Assembly (NCBI GenBank): GCA_051294375.1
Contig: CM119263.1
Coordinates: 5,326,010-5,390,009, forward strand
Reading direction: 5' to 3'
Length of the DNA stretch: 64,000 nucleotides
Origin: Paraspadella gotoi
Taxonomy: Eukaryota > Chaetognatha
The position numbers were made by a program, and so were the translations under genes. Numbering within the stretch: the first letter of the stretch is position 1; every line of letters starts with the position of its first letter. Positions 10,127-20,274 of the stretch are shown here, piece after piece. The notes under the pieces are model-generated. The model was not told the DNA's origin and did no database searches. It saw only the letters and a list, made by a program, of their open reading frames with translations.

Positions 10127-12989
10127 TTCTTTCAGAAATAACGTCATAATGTAAATAGATATTACATAACGTTATAATGTTTCGACCTCTCAACTTTTAT
10201 CCTACATATATAAACTTCATTTCCTCTTCACCTTCGAACGAAGACCCGTCGTTTCCTCGAACCAACAGGTTCTTCTCTTTCGCTTCGACATAAAGAGAGA
10301 AATCCTCGTCTTTCTTGAGGTGAGGATCGACGATGGTCACGAGTCGACGTCCGCGCGAAGTGAGACGCGCGTGCAGCTGCGGCGGATCGGGGAACTTGGT
10401 CAAGTCCCACTCGGTGTAACGCTTTCCGTCCGTGTGTTCGATATCGAGCCAGATGGCGTCGCAAGGAATTCCGCTCACCTCGTAGCCTAAAAATATAACA
10501 AAAATCCAAATGAAATCAAATATTTTTATTATACCCCTTTTTAAATTAAATTATTTTATAACAACGCTTTTACATTTCCCAAACAAAAGATTACTTTTGG
10601 TTCATTTCAAATGAGATTCAGTTCTTAAATCTTATTTGCATATCAAACCTTCAAATTAGGTCTTCTAATAAATTTTGTATTTTTAATTATAAGGATACTT
10701 TTAATAACCCTTCGTAATGATTTTAATTTCCAAGTAAAAGAATAGTCGCATGTTTAATCAAGATTGACGGAACAACGGCGCCCACAAAAACAAACCACAA
10801 AGTCCCCCACCGGAATCGACTTCGACGACCTCGTCTTCGCTGAAGTAATTCCATCGACTCTGATGCAGACCGAGAGCGAACATCGGCGGCAGCGCGGGAA
10901 ATCCGGTCAGCCTAGCATACTGCGCGTACAGTTCGGCCATTGAAGGACCCGTCAGTACGAAAAGATCGATCGCTCCCGATTCTGAGTACAAGTGGGCGTT
11001 CTTGTTGGGCTTTGAGACTGCGCCGTCGGCCACGTGACCAGTGACAACGTCGACGAAAGTGTCAGACGCGTTGAGCCACAAGGCGGCGACAGGCTGCCGT
11101 TCTCCGCGTGACAGCAGCAGTGGAACGGAGCCGTAGAGACCCTTGGGATCGTCGAGGGCGTAGCCAAAGACGTCGGCGTTGAAAAGGCGGTAGGGCTCGT
11201 CGGCGACGGTGTCGGGCAAAGAGAGGGCGCAGGCCCGCTCTGCCAGGCCGTAGAGACCTTTGCTGGAGGGAAAGGTGATGTCTAAGCCGACAGCGGACGG
11301 TCCGTCGGGTTTGGTGTCGGTCCAAGACCGCCACGTCTCCTCCCAGTCGCCTTCGGGCGGAGGCTGGGTGCCGAAAGGGACGCAGCCGCAGAGGAAGCGA
11401 GTGGAGAAGGAGTCGCTCTTCAGACGAAGAGGTTCGATCTTCAAGAGGTCGCGACTGTTGAGTTGAAGGACGATGACGTCGCCGTTGAAGACCTCGACTC
11501 TGAAAGAAGATTGGAGGAGAGAGGTATGTCAAGGGGTCATAGGAGGGTATATTTGCCTGAGGTGAGATAAGTATATTCTAAGACGTTCAGTTTAACTATG
11601 AATCGCATAGCTGAATAATTGTTAAACTTCTGAACAAATAAAAGAATCACTAAATATTAGAGCGTAGTGAAAGTTACGTACGGAAATTCTAATAGTCAAT
11701 TATGAATAACATACCATCAGTGAACATTAATATGTAAAAATAATTAATTTTATGTTTTTTAATTTTCGCAGTAGGCTATATTTATATATAGTACTATCCT
11801 TATAAAATCTAAAAATTTCAAAATAGGCTTTTCTTAATTTTCCTCGTCAAAAGTTGATAAAAGAAAATATAAATCATTTTTAAAAATTCTTTCATTAAGT
11901 GGGTTAAAAATTAAAAAAACTATATTTAATATATAAAAAAATTATTTTCAGCTTAAAATATAGCTTTTTCTAATTTTTGACCCAATTAATGAAAGAATTT
12001 TTCAAAAAGAGTTATATTTCTTTTTATCAACTTTTAATGACGAATCCAAATCTGCAAAAAAATCTCAGAAAAAACTGCTTTGAAATTTTAACATTTATTG
12101 GATTAGTACGAGTACAAATATGGCCTACTGCGTAAATTGTAAAATTTATTATACATTTTTTTATTATATAAATGTTTATTGGTATAATGTTTTTCGTTCC
12201 TCACTTTTAGAATTTTAATTAAAGTTAAATTTAGAAATTTTACTACGCCTTACTAAATATGAGCAAGTTAACAAGTAATAAAGTGTCAAATTATTATTAT
12301 TAATTAATTAGTTAAAATATTACTATAACTCAATTTAATCATTAAAATTGCTAAAGACTATATTTAGCTAGTGGAAAACCGTAAAACATTTAGATTTAAT
12401 ACTACAATATGTAAATGAGATTGAGAAATTCAATCTCATTTAATATCATATTAAATAATCATCTCTTACAGGGTCAAAAAAACATTTGAATTCAAATAAA
12501 TACCTAAAAGGATCTCCGACAATTATGATGCTGTGAATGTCTGACAGGGTAACTTTAACGCAATCCTTCTCCGAAACAACGTCGACTGTTGGGACAAAAC
12601 ATCGTGAAATAAGAATGAAAGCAAAACAAGGAAAGTCATCCGCAATCTCAAAAAATACTAATCCCCCCCCCACCTCCTTCGGCGAGATGAAGCGCCTCTT
12701 CATCGACAACATCTTCGACGCGAAATCTCTTCTTCAATATCGCCCCTTCGTCTACCCCGAATCGAACGACGCCGCCTTTCAAAATCTCCACTTGAAACTT
12801 TAGATCCGGCGCCACCTTCTTCGATAAAGAGAAGGAAAATCTCGCGGAGCCGTCGTGACGCAGACTCGAGAAGTCGGCGACATAGGCGTCAGCGGCGTCG
12901 GATTGCGCCTTCGAGCCGGCGCCGGGCAGCGACCGCATGCGACGGGCGAAGCTCACATCTTTGGAAGATCGAAAGTCGGTCTCTTCCAT
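7628..12989 (-). CDS. GANC: Neutral alpha-glucosidase, GH31 family, GANC-like
   Basis: Nine exons: 12989-12674, 12585-12504, 11499-10811, 10486-10232, 10039-9813, 9683-9572, 9490-9232, 8552-8348, 8269-7628. Every junction is GT..AG and in phase, giving 2787 nt and 928 residues, close to the family length. GH31 enzymes cleave terminal alpha-1,3/1,4-glucose. The nucleophile is D485 in WIDMNEP and the acid/base is D561 in WTGDN. The 76-residue spacing matches human glucosidase II alpha. Other family blocks are [37 protein letters not shown] and [11 protein letters not shown]. The first exon starts [14 protein letters not shown] with no signal peptide, and the two N-terminal cysteines of the ER enzyme (GANAB) are missing. 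With [10 protein letters not shown] and [10 protein letters not shown] wording this points to cytosolic GANC rather than GANAB. A missed upstream signal exon is possible, but the bases before the ATG are A-rich and lack a polypyrimidine tract. Two introns carry repeats. Confidence 0.9.
8812..8919. repeat. Dispersed repeat, copy A (glucosidase intron)
   Basis: About 100 bases containing GAGTTACGTACAGTTTAGAC and ATAACGGGAAAACTTTGG recur nearly unchanged at 13554-13653. This copy lies in the 679-bp intron 8553-9231 of the alpha-glucosidase gene. Sequence after it (to about 9130) is GC-richer than the surrounding intron and may be more of the same element; that extension has no second copy here to prove it. 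A (CT)n run follows at about 9174-9199. Confidence 0.75.
11761..12138. mobile_element. Fold-back (MITE-like) inverted-repeat element
   Basis: Two imperfect inverted arms of roughly 170-190 bases make up nearly the whole block. The outer ends are CGCAGTAGGC (11767-11776) and its complement GCCTACTGCG (12123-12132). Inside, AAAGTTGATAAAAG matches the complement of TTTTTATCAACTTT, and ATTCTTTCATTAAGTGGGT matches the complement of ACCCAATTAATGAAAGAAT. The element lies in the 1004-bp intron 11500-12503 of the alpha-glucosidase gene and carries no reading frame. It looks like a non-autonomous fold-back DNA element. The flanks AATTTT and TAAATT could be part of the arms or of a target duplication. 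Confidence 0.72.
12404..12441 (+). repeat. Hairpin motif family, copy 1
   Basis: ACAATATGTAAATGAG leads into a perfect 12-bp inverted repeat, AAATGAGATTGA (12413-12424) and TCAATCTCATTT (12430-12441), with a 5-base loop. Related sequence with the same hairpin position occurs at 46454-46491 (noisy duplicate 59383-59420) and 61845-61876. This copy is in the glucosidase intron 11500-12503, about 0.27 kb from the fold-back element. Function unknown; it may be the end of a dispersed element. Confidence 0.6.
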
Positions 12990-13746
12990 TTTTTTTAGTT
13001 TTTTTTTTTCAATTCAAGTTTATTCCGATGGAAAATTAAATGCGCTTTGTTGCAACTTCATGGCTTAGCCTATCACAGATATTGTAGAGCGCAACTAAGA
13101 AATAAAAATTTACAACGTAAAATATTCATGCAAAAAAAAATACTCCGTTAAAATGGAAAAGGTAATATTATCCTGTCACCCAATTTGACTATGATTAATG
13201 ATTATCTTATAGCATCGCGGTGGTGTAAACTTATCTAATCGCATCCGAAAAAATTGGGGGGACGGATTATGTAAACAGTTCAGAAATGTAATAAACAAAA
13301 AAGAATAAAAAGAAAAAGAATTTGGAATGCGTTGAAGGCGGACGGTGATAACATAAATACAATTGCCAGAGATTGTAAGATATCGCAAAAAAAACTGGGC
13401 TTGGTGTTTGGTGACGACCAATCTAGCAACAAGGTTAGATATTTGTATTATCCAAATCAGATAGGATATTAGTTATCAAATGTTAAGTATTCCCCGACAT
13501 TAAATTATCAGAAGATTGTAGAAAAATTCTATCACAAATAAGCGCTTTGTCCGCGGGAAAGAGAGGCCCCGAGTTACGTACAGTTTAGACCAGTGTACAA
13601 TTAATAACGGGAAAACTTTAGTAACAAAAATGGAAAAAAAAAACCTTTTTCTCAACTTCTTTGAGATCCATCGGCGAGATAGTTTTAGTTTTTTTAAATA
13701 TAATTTTGACGCTTAAATATCAATACATTACTGATGTATTAATAAT
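12990..13746. other. Intergenic region with a repeat copy
   Basis: Noncoding sequence between the glucosidase ATG and the stop codon of the esterase-like gene. It holds the second copy of the dispersed repeat (13554-13653). I searched the minus strand for a signal-peptide exon of the glucosidase and found no convincing hydrophobic leader with a usable donor site. Confidence 0.6.
13554..13653. repeat. Dispersed repeat, copy B
   Basis: Matches 8812-8919 over about 100 bases, including CCCGAGTTACGTACAG, ACCAGTGTACAATTAATAAC and the following A-run and CCTTTTTCTC. Identity stops abruptly on both sides. The two copies are in the same orientation, about 4.7 kb apart, with only a few differences, which suggests fairly recent movement or local duplication. 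Confidence 0.75.
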
Positions 13747-16700
13747 TTAATACTCCTCGAGCCTCTTCCGCTCCCGCCTAAAATTAAGGAAGCCGACGAG
13801 CATAGAGACGATGACGATGACGATGAGGACGACGAGTGAGTAGACGACGATTTGATATACGTATTCCGTCATGACGTTGAGACGAGGGGGCGGGGTTGGG
13901 TCAACGGGGGTCATCGTCGATAAGGACGTGTAGTAGCCTGAGCAAATCGAAAGGGGGGTAAGATTAAGAAACAGCTGACTTTTGGTTAGGGAAGCTTACA
14001 AACGAATTGTCTCTTTGAATCGCGAGCATCAAAGAAATATATTTTCAGTCTTCACGTTAAATACATACAACAAACATAACTTAACGCAATCTTCACATCG
14101 CATTTCTTGCAAAAAATCTATCAACGAGCTCACCTTGCCAGAATCCACACTCGAGCTGCTTATAATTCTCCCTGACGACTCTGATCTGCCGTCGATCGTA
14201 AGCCTCTTGACAAGTGAAGCGTGTCTCCGCTTTCTCGTAGTCAGTCTGAATATTGAGAGACTTAGAATTGGCGTTGGAGAAGAGGCCGGCCGGGTTGGAG
14301 CCGCCGATGGGGATGGTGTTGTCGAAGACGTATTTGTAGGAGCAGCCGAAAGGTTGATGGAGCGAGGAGTTGATGTAGATAAAGTGGTTGCCAGGATTGA
14401 AAGGTTTCCAGGTCAGATTGTAGATGAAGTCATCGTAAGGCTCATAGCCCGGTGGGCGATCCTCCGGGCGGAGCAGCGGCGTCGGGCTGCCCCATCGAGC
14501 GAAGTTGGCCACGAAATCCATCGTCATATTGGAGATGTTCCTGCTCGGAAAATATAATTTATATGAAAGTATATTAAAACGTACCCCTTTTAGCTTTAAA
14601 CCCTTTGCGCACGAACCTATCCATCGGAGTCCAAACCCGATCCAATTTCATATGCCTGATGTGATCCCAAAAAACCCATCTGGGATTTTCCTTCTCGAAA
14701 AAGGGAAACCCGAACATGTATTGAATTGTGTCCCCGGCGGACACGCCCAGCCACTCGGGCAGCGGGGACACTTCCGATCTGTGGTCAAACAAGTACATGT
14801 AGGCCTTTTCCGCCGCGTCTTGATTGTGGAGTTTAAGAGAGGCGTCCAAAGGAGATAAGTAGTAGTAGTCGGTGTAAAGATCCAATAATTTTTGGAGACG
14901 CATTTTGTCGTCCTAGATATATAAATATAAATTAAATTATGGCTTTCTTGGGTAGATTTTGTTTATAAATGTTAATTGTCAAATATGACACACTCCAGAC
15001 GGCCTACCTTCTGATTCGGCCAATAGGTATAGACGTATTCCAACGCGGCGATGATTCGATCGTAATGAACGATATCAGGATATTCTTTTCTAAAAAAGAC
15101 AATTAACGCAAAAAATATTAGCCTTCTAAACAGGGTTCATCTCATTCGCTCCGACATTAGGATCGACAACTAACCTGTCCTCGTGAAACAAGACGTACTG
15201 CTTGTTTCTCTTCCTCGCAAAGACTTCGATCAACGATTCCAATCGACTCCTAGAAATTCCGTCTCTCGCCTCTTCCTCAGTCAGACCGGAATCTCTCAAC
15301 AGGGCGGTGCCACCCGCGTCTCGCTCGAATCCCGCCATGATTGGCACGCGCTTCATGCGCCCCTCCGCGGCGAGAACTTCCGGGCGGCCGGCGAGGAAAG
15401 GGTCGGGAACGAAGTCGTCCACCACGGGGTGCCACGGCTTGAAGTCTGGGAGGGAAAGTAGCGGAAGAAAAAGGGGCGGGGAATTAAAAAACTTAAACAA
15501 TTGAAATTGAACACGAGATAAGAAAGAAATTAAAATTAATTAATCGTTGACGTTGTCTAAGAAAACAAAAGGGTACTAACGTCGTTAAAAGGCAATTAAA
15601 ATGCGTCGAGAGTGATTCTACTGTTTTATCTATCCCAAATTAAATGATAACCTGTCATATCTCAAATATCAATTACTAACCTATCTCTGTATCAATAGTC
15701 ACAGCCATCTCCTCCATGGCGCGCAACTTGAGACAATCCTTAATCTTTTTAAGCGCGTACTCGTAGACTCCTCGGTTGAGCCTGTCCTCTTCGTTGATGT
15801 CGATGATGCAGCCGAGTTTCCGCGCCAGATTCTCCACGTGATGACTCGGAGTGAAGGGTCGGTTCGCCTCCACGTCGTAGAGAAACTTCTTAAGGGTGAC
15901 GGCGCCGGGTGACAGGTCGGTGCCGCCGTGGGCGATCACCCTCGCGAAGAGATCGTGAGATCCGGGGTGGAAAGTGTGAAGGAGGGCGGAGATGGCGCCG
16001 GCCCCGTCGCCCAAGATCGTCACTTTGTTTTTGTCGCCGTTAAAGAGATGGATGTAGGTCTGGACCCACTCCAACGCTTTCTTTTGATCCCAGAGTCCGA
16101 AGTTTCCCGGGCTTTCTCGGGTCCCCGTGCTCATGAAGCCGAGGGCGCCGAGTCGGTAGTTGACAGTAACGACAACGAGATCCTTCTGCGCTAGGATGTG
16201 ACCGGGGAAGATCGAAGAGCCCGACTTGACGAAGTCGCCGCCGTGGAAGTAGACGACGACGGGATAGCGTTGGAACATCTTTTTTTTCAACTCTTCGTAG
16301 TTATAGAGATCCTTGGGAAAATGGTAGGTCAAGTTGGGAGCGAAGATGTTGAGATAAAGACAATCTTCACTGTAGTTGCGCGAGATGTTGGGGGCGAATT
16401 CGGCGAGGAAGGCTCCGTCGTCGATTTGCGCGCAGGAATTGCGGTAGCGAGAGGCGTCGAGTTCGTCGGGGAACCAATTGCGGGGATTCTGCGGTCGTTT
16501 GAAGCGCCAATCCCTCTCGGGGGGTAAGGCGTAGGGGATGCCCAAGAATATGGAGATCTTCCTGTAGAGGAAATTCTCCTCATTAGGATAAACCGTCTGC
16601 GTGATCCGAATCTTTTCCACGGTGATGTTGTAGCCCCGGATGTTACCGCGGTCCGTTTCGATCATAGGTCGCACGTAGTACCAATCGGGTCGAGGCTTGA

Positions 16701-17028
16701 GGTAATCCCATCCGGGATATTTCTCCCAAGGTCGCTCATCCTTTTTCTTGTAACGATTGTAGGGATCCTTGACGTCGTAAGGATCGTGCAGAGGGCGCCA
16801 GATGTTGTGATATCGATCGGGATTGGAGAATATTTCGTTGTACCAGAATACGGGGTCGAACCGATCGTGTTGAGGGTCGAGACGAGGGTCGTAGTTGTAG
16901 GGGTCGTTGGGGTTGGACCCGAATTGTTCCCCTTGGAATTTGTGGCCGATTTTTTGAGCGTGGGCGAAGTTGAGACAAAGAAGAATTAGAGAGAGTACGA
17001 AAGGAAAGGGATGTAAAGTAGTCGCCAT
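13747..17028 (-). CDS. Catalytically dead cholinesterase-like adhesion protein (neuroligin/gliotactin type)
   Basis: Six exons: 17028-15681, 15445-15175, 15089-15008, 14912-14617, 14540-14134, 13937-13747, all in phase, giving 864 residues. Residues 1-24 are a signal peptide. Residues 25-120 are rich in Tyr, Asp, Pro and Arg. Residues 120-740 are a carboxylesterase/cholinesterase fold with the EDCLYLNI block (221-228), the oxyanion-hole FHGGDF (261-266) and VNYRLGALGF (289-298). The nucleophile elbow reads GDGAG (340-344), with Gly342 where active enzymes have Ser. The His position in the later AGDTIQYMFG block is Ala626. It therefore cannot be an active esterase and belongs with the adhesion members (neuroligin, gliotactin, neurotactin, glutactin). 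One membrane helix lies at 831-852, followed by a tail of only about 12 residues (NFRRERKRLEEY) with no PDZ ligand. Several N-glycosylation sequons are present. The subfamily is not resolved. The stop codon of TM2D3 lies 142 bases upstream. Confidence 0.9.
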
Positions 17029-17170
17029 TTTATTCTATTTCTTAAGTCGAAGAGGCACTTTCATTTTACAAAGTTATCAAGCAAAACTAAAAACCTACAT
17101 ATGTAGTAAAGACAAATAAAAAGAAACGAATTTAATGAAATGGATGAATTTGATAAAAACGCAATTAATA

Positions 17171-18142
17171 TTAGTAAATAAATAAGCTCCCATCCTCGGG
17201 ACCGATGTAACCAATGGCGATTAAAATGACGTCTATCACAGTCCAAACCCCCAACCCCCCGAAAGAGAACAACTTCCCGATCCCTTCCCTCCATTGACCC
17301 AAATAGAATCGGTCCGCCCCGAATCCTCCGAGAAAGACGGAGAGAAGCAAAGCCGTCGTCCACCGATAACCCGACGTCCAATTGCAGGGCAACATCTTGT
17401 TGAAGGATCTCCGTCCCAGACAGAGCACCTCCGCCTTCACGGTGCAGTTGCTCTTGAATCGCGACTGCGACGTTGGCGCCTTCTTGGCGTGGCAATTGGC
17501 ACCGCGACCGTTGCGCAAAGAGCAGACGTGCTCCGTGCCGAACTTAGTCTGGAAACAATAACGACATATCATCTCCCGAGTAAAAGTCAGAGGACCGCGA
17601 CACTCGACGCGAGGGGAGCAGGTGACGCTCAGTTTTTCGCCATAGCGACAGGAATAATCGAAAGAGCAGTTCAAACAGTCGGCTGGGAGCGACTCGCAAG
17701 GTGTCGTGGGACCGGGACACTCCGCGTCGGAATCTGGGGACCGGGTTTCGAACTCGCGAGAGTCGACGAAGAATTTGACGGGGGCGGGGGGCGGCGTCGT
17801 CGCGTCATCCGTGACGTTCGACCAAGTGTCATTTGATATAGTGACGTTGTTCGGTTCAAGAGAGATAGTTTGGTTCGATGCTAAATCATTTCGAATTGCG
17901 TCGGGATCGACGTCATTTTCTAAAGTCGAGTTTGACGTCCTCGTCGAGTTGTCGGCGTCCGCGGTCGAGTTGTTCGCCGAATCATCGATCGAGTCTTCGC
18001 CCGAAGGATTCGCGGGAAGCGTTCTTCTCTCGGCGTCGAGAACCTGGTCGGCGACGCCGGACGAGGAGGCGTCAGTGTTGGGGTCGACCGAAATCGCGGC
18101 CGAGACGAGAGCGATCAGAAGCGTCGCTTTGAGTTGAAACAT
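17171..18142 (-). CDS. TM2D3: TM2 domain-containing protein 3 (almondex homologue)
   Basis: Single-exon frame of 323 residues, from ATG at 18142 to TAA at 17171-17173. A signal peptide (MFQLKATLLIALVSAAIS) comes first. A long Ser/Thr/Asn/Asp-rich stretch to about residue 125 carries many N-x-S/T sequons. A cysteine-rich ectodomain with ESLPADCLNC, SCRYG and MICRYCFQ blocks follows. The ectodomain ends in LGRRSFNKMLPCNWTSGYRW. The last 66 residues are the TM2 domain: two membrane helices joined by a loop with the DRF motif (277-279) in FGADRFYLGQWREG, then GKLFSFGGLG and WTVIDV. These blocks identify TM2D3; the fly protein almondex acts in Notch signalling. The chain is longer than the human protein (about 247 residues), mostly because of the sequon-rich N-terminus. 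No introns interrupt it, unlike its neighbours on both sides. It ends 142 bases from the start of the esterase-like gene. Confidence 0.94.
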   Translation of the reverse strand: MFQLKATLLIALVSAAISVDPNTDASSSGVADQVLDAERRTLPANPSGEDSIDDSANNSTADADNSTRTSNSTLENDVDPDAIRNDLASNQTISLEPNNVTISNDTWSNVTDDATTPPPAPVKFFVDSREFETRSPDSDAECPGPTTPCESLPADCLNCSFDYSCRYGEKLSVTCSPRVECRGPLTFTREMICRYCFQTKFGTEHVCSLRNGRGANCHAKKAPTSQSRFKSNCTVKAEVLCLGRRSFNKMLPCNWTSGYRWTTALLLSVFLGGFGADRFYLGQWREGIGKLFSFGGLGVWTVIDVILIAIGYIGPEDGSLFIY

Positions 18143-20274
18143 GATGACGGAGATGAGTCACATCGTTGGTGAGACGAAATAGATAATTCGCGTTTTAATC
18201 TAACAATATTATTATTAATTGATTAATAATTGGGTCTTTTTTGTCTCGTATGGTAGAGATCGTCATGGAGGACAGGTCTGGCTTGTGGCGGAGGTGAGGT
18301 GGTTGGGTGGGGGAGTGGATCGAGCAGCGACGAGGTTGAGGCGGAGATCGAGAGATGTCGCGATGAGTCGAGGGGGACTTGGAAAGAGCGAAAGAGACAA
18401 AAGGGAAAAATGGGACCAATTTCTTAGAAATAACAATAAAATAGGAATAAGCGATCCTGGATTTTAATACGCTTGTGAGGCTTAAAAAAAAATAATCATA
18501 TAAACTTTTAAAATAAAAATGATATTAAATATATTAAAATTGTAGGTTACTTTTACTTTCGCCGACGGTTTAAGGGTAGTTAGTAAGGCGGGTTAAATTT
18601 GTTCCCTTTTTATCATTAGAAATTTTGTTATATAAAATTCATTTGTCCATTATATAATTAATCAATATTTATTATCACTTTTATAACTAGTGAAGCACAG
18701 TATAACATTTAAATATTTAAATATTTATAAATATATAGGCAATAAAAAATTTTTTTATAAAAATTTTATTTTTTAAGAAAGGATTCAAATAGCCCATAAA
18801 AAATTGTCTACACAAAGTATAATACGTTTTTCAATATTTCGAAAATGGGTCAAATGAAGGAAAAACCCTTAAAAATCTTCATCATCATACTATAATTTTA
18901 TAATTTTTACTAATTTTAACCTATAAAACATAAAAATTTAGAATTCTTATAATTATATTTTTTATTTATTTTTTCAAGCTCTACCCGAATCCATTTTAAA
19001 AAATTCTGAATTTAAAATATAAAATTTTCATGATTTATAGTAATACAATAAACTTTATATACTTTTATATTATTAATTATACATATTTTTTTTTTTAATT
19101 TCGTTATCCCATAAGGATACTTTAACGTTATTTATATGACAGAACTCTAAGTTACTACCTTGTTCCGCCTTAGTGGTTAATAATAATAATTAATTGATAG
19201 ATATAATAGTAATTGATTGATTGATATAATAATAATTAATTAATATAATTTGATATAATAATAATTAATTAATATAATAAATAGATATAATAATAATAGA
19301 TTGATATAATAATAATTGATTGATGTAATAATAATTAATTAATTGATATAATAATAATTTATTGATATAATAATAATTTATTGATATAAAAATAATTTAT
19401 AGATACGATGATAACCAATTATTGATATGATAATTAATTATTGATGCGATGATAACCAAATATTAATGCGATAACCAAATAATTAATATAATAATAATTA
19501 TTCATTAATGTGATGATAGTCATTAATTGATGCAATAATAATCATTCATTGATATGATAAATCATTCGTCATAAATAAGACGTGTATGAATGAATGAGAA
19601 CCCATCTAACGAGATAAAAATTATTCTCGATCCAGGAATGCCGTTAATCTTAATCATGTTAACCTATGCTCATTATTTATTATTTACTATTTAAAGTTAT
19701 TTCTAAATAAGTACTGGTTAAATAAGAAATAAATAGTTAATCTTGCATATATTTGAAAAGCTCGTCTTAGCTAAGCCTAAGGTCTTGATGAGCTTGACTA
19801 ATCTATTGAATTAAGATATTTCTTAAAAACTCGCAATGAAACAATCAAAATTTAATTTAATAAAAATACAAAACGAAAAACATCTAACTACTTCTAGAAG
19901 GGTTCTAAGTTCTACTTACGAATGAAAAATCGCAAGAATATGAATTAAACGACAGTTAATTTATGTAAACAAAACACTCATTTCAAAAGAATGATATTAA
20001 GGGAAAGGAATTAACAAATATTTTTATTTTCTTAAAACTAATTCAAAACAGATAATGACCATTACTGTCAAGATATTATTATTTTCCTTTGTAATCATGA
20101 AATAGCGGGAAAAACCCTGGTTTAAAACCATCAGAAACGGGTCGAGCATATAAATAAAAAGAAATACACTTTTACTAAGCGTCCGGAAACGATTGTCATA
20201 AACAAAGAAACAAAAACAAAAAAACAAAAACGCGGAAGGTATGTAGATTGGATTTTCGGTTAAGAAAAAACGCA
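18143..20274. other. Intergenic region, very AT-rich
   Basis: About 2.1 kb between TM2D3 and the latrophilin stop codon. The part next to 18142 is the TM2D3 5' flank and contains a purine-rich patch (about 18250-18420). The middle is extremely AT-rich and includes the minisatellite at 19177-19570. No coding sequence or RNA gene is seen. The stretch 20024-20274 would be the latrophilin 3' UTR. Confidence 0.65.
19177..19570. repeat. Degenerate AT-rich minisatellite
   Basis: About 400 bases of imperfect tandem units built on GATATAATAATAATTAATT, with unit variants GATATAATAATAATTTATT and later GATGCGATGATAACCAATT. Unit length drifts (about 15-22 bases), and the right-hand units are more diverged. 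It sits in the spacer between TM2D3 and the latrophilin gene. Confidence 0.8.

Noticed and set aside
13176-13421. Hydrophobic minus-strand frame as a signal-peptide exon for the glucosidase
   Set aside because: No suitable donor or phase, and no acceptor just before the 12989 exon; the bases there are A-rich.
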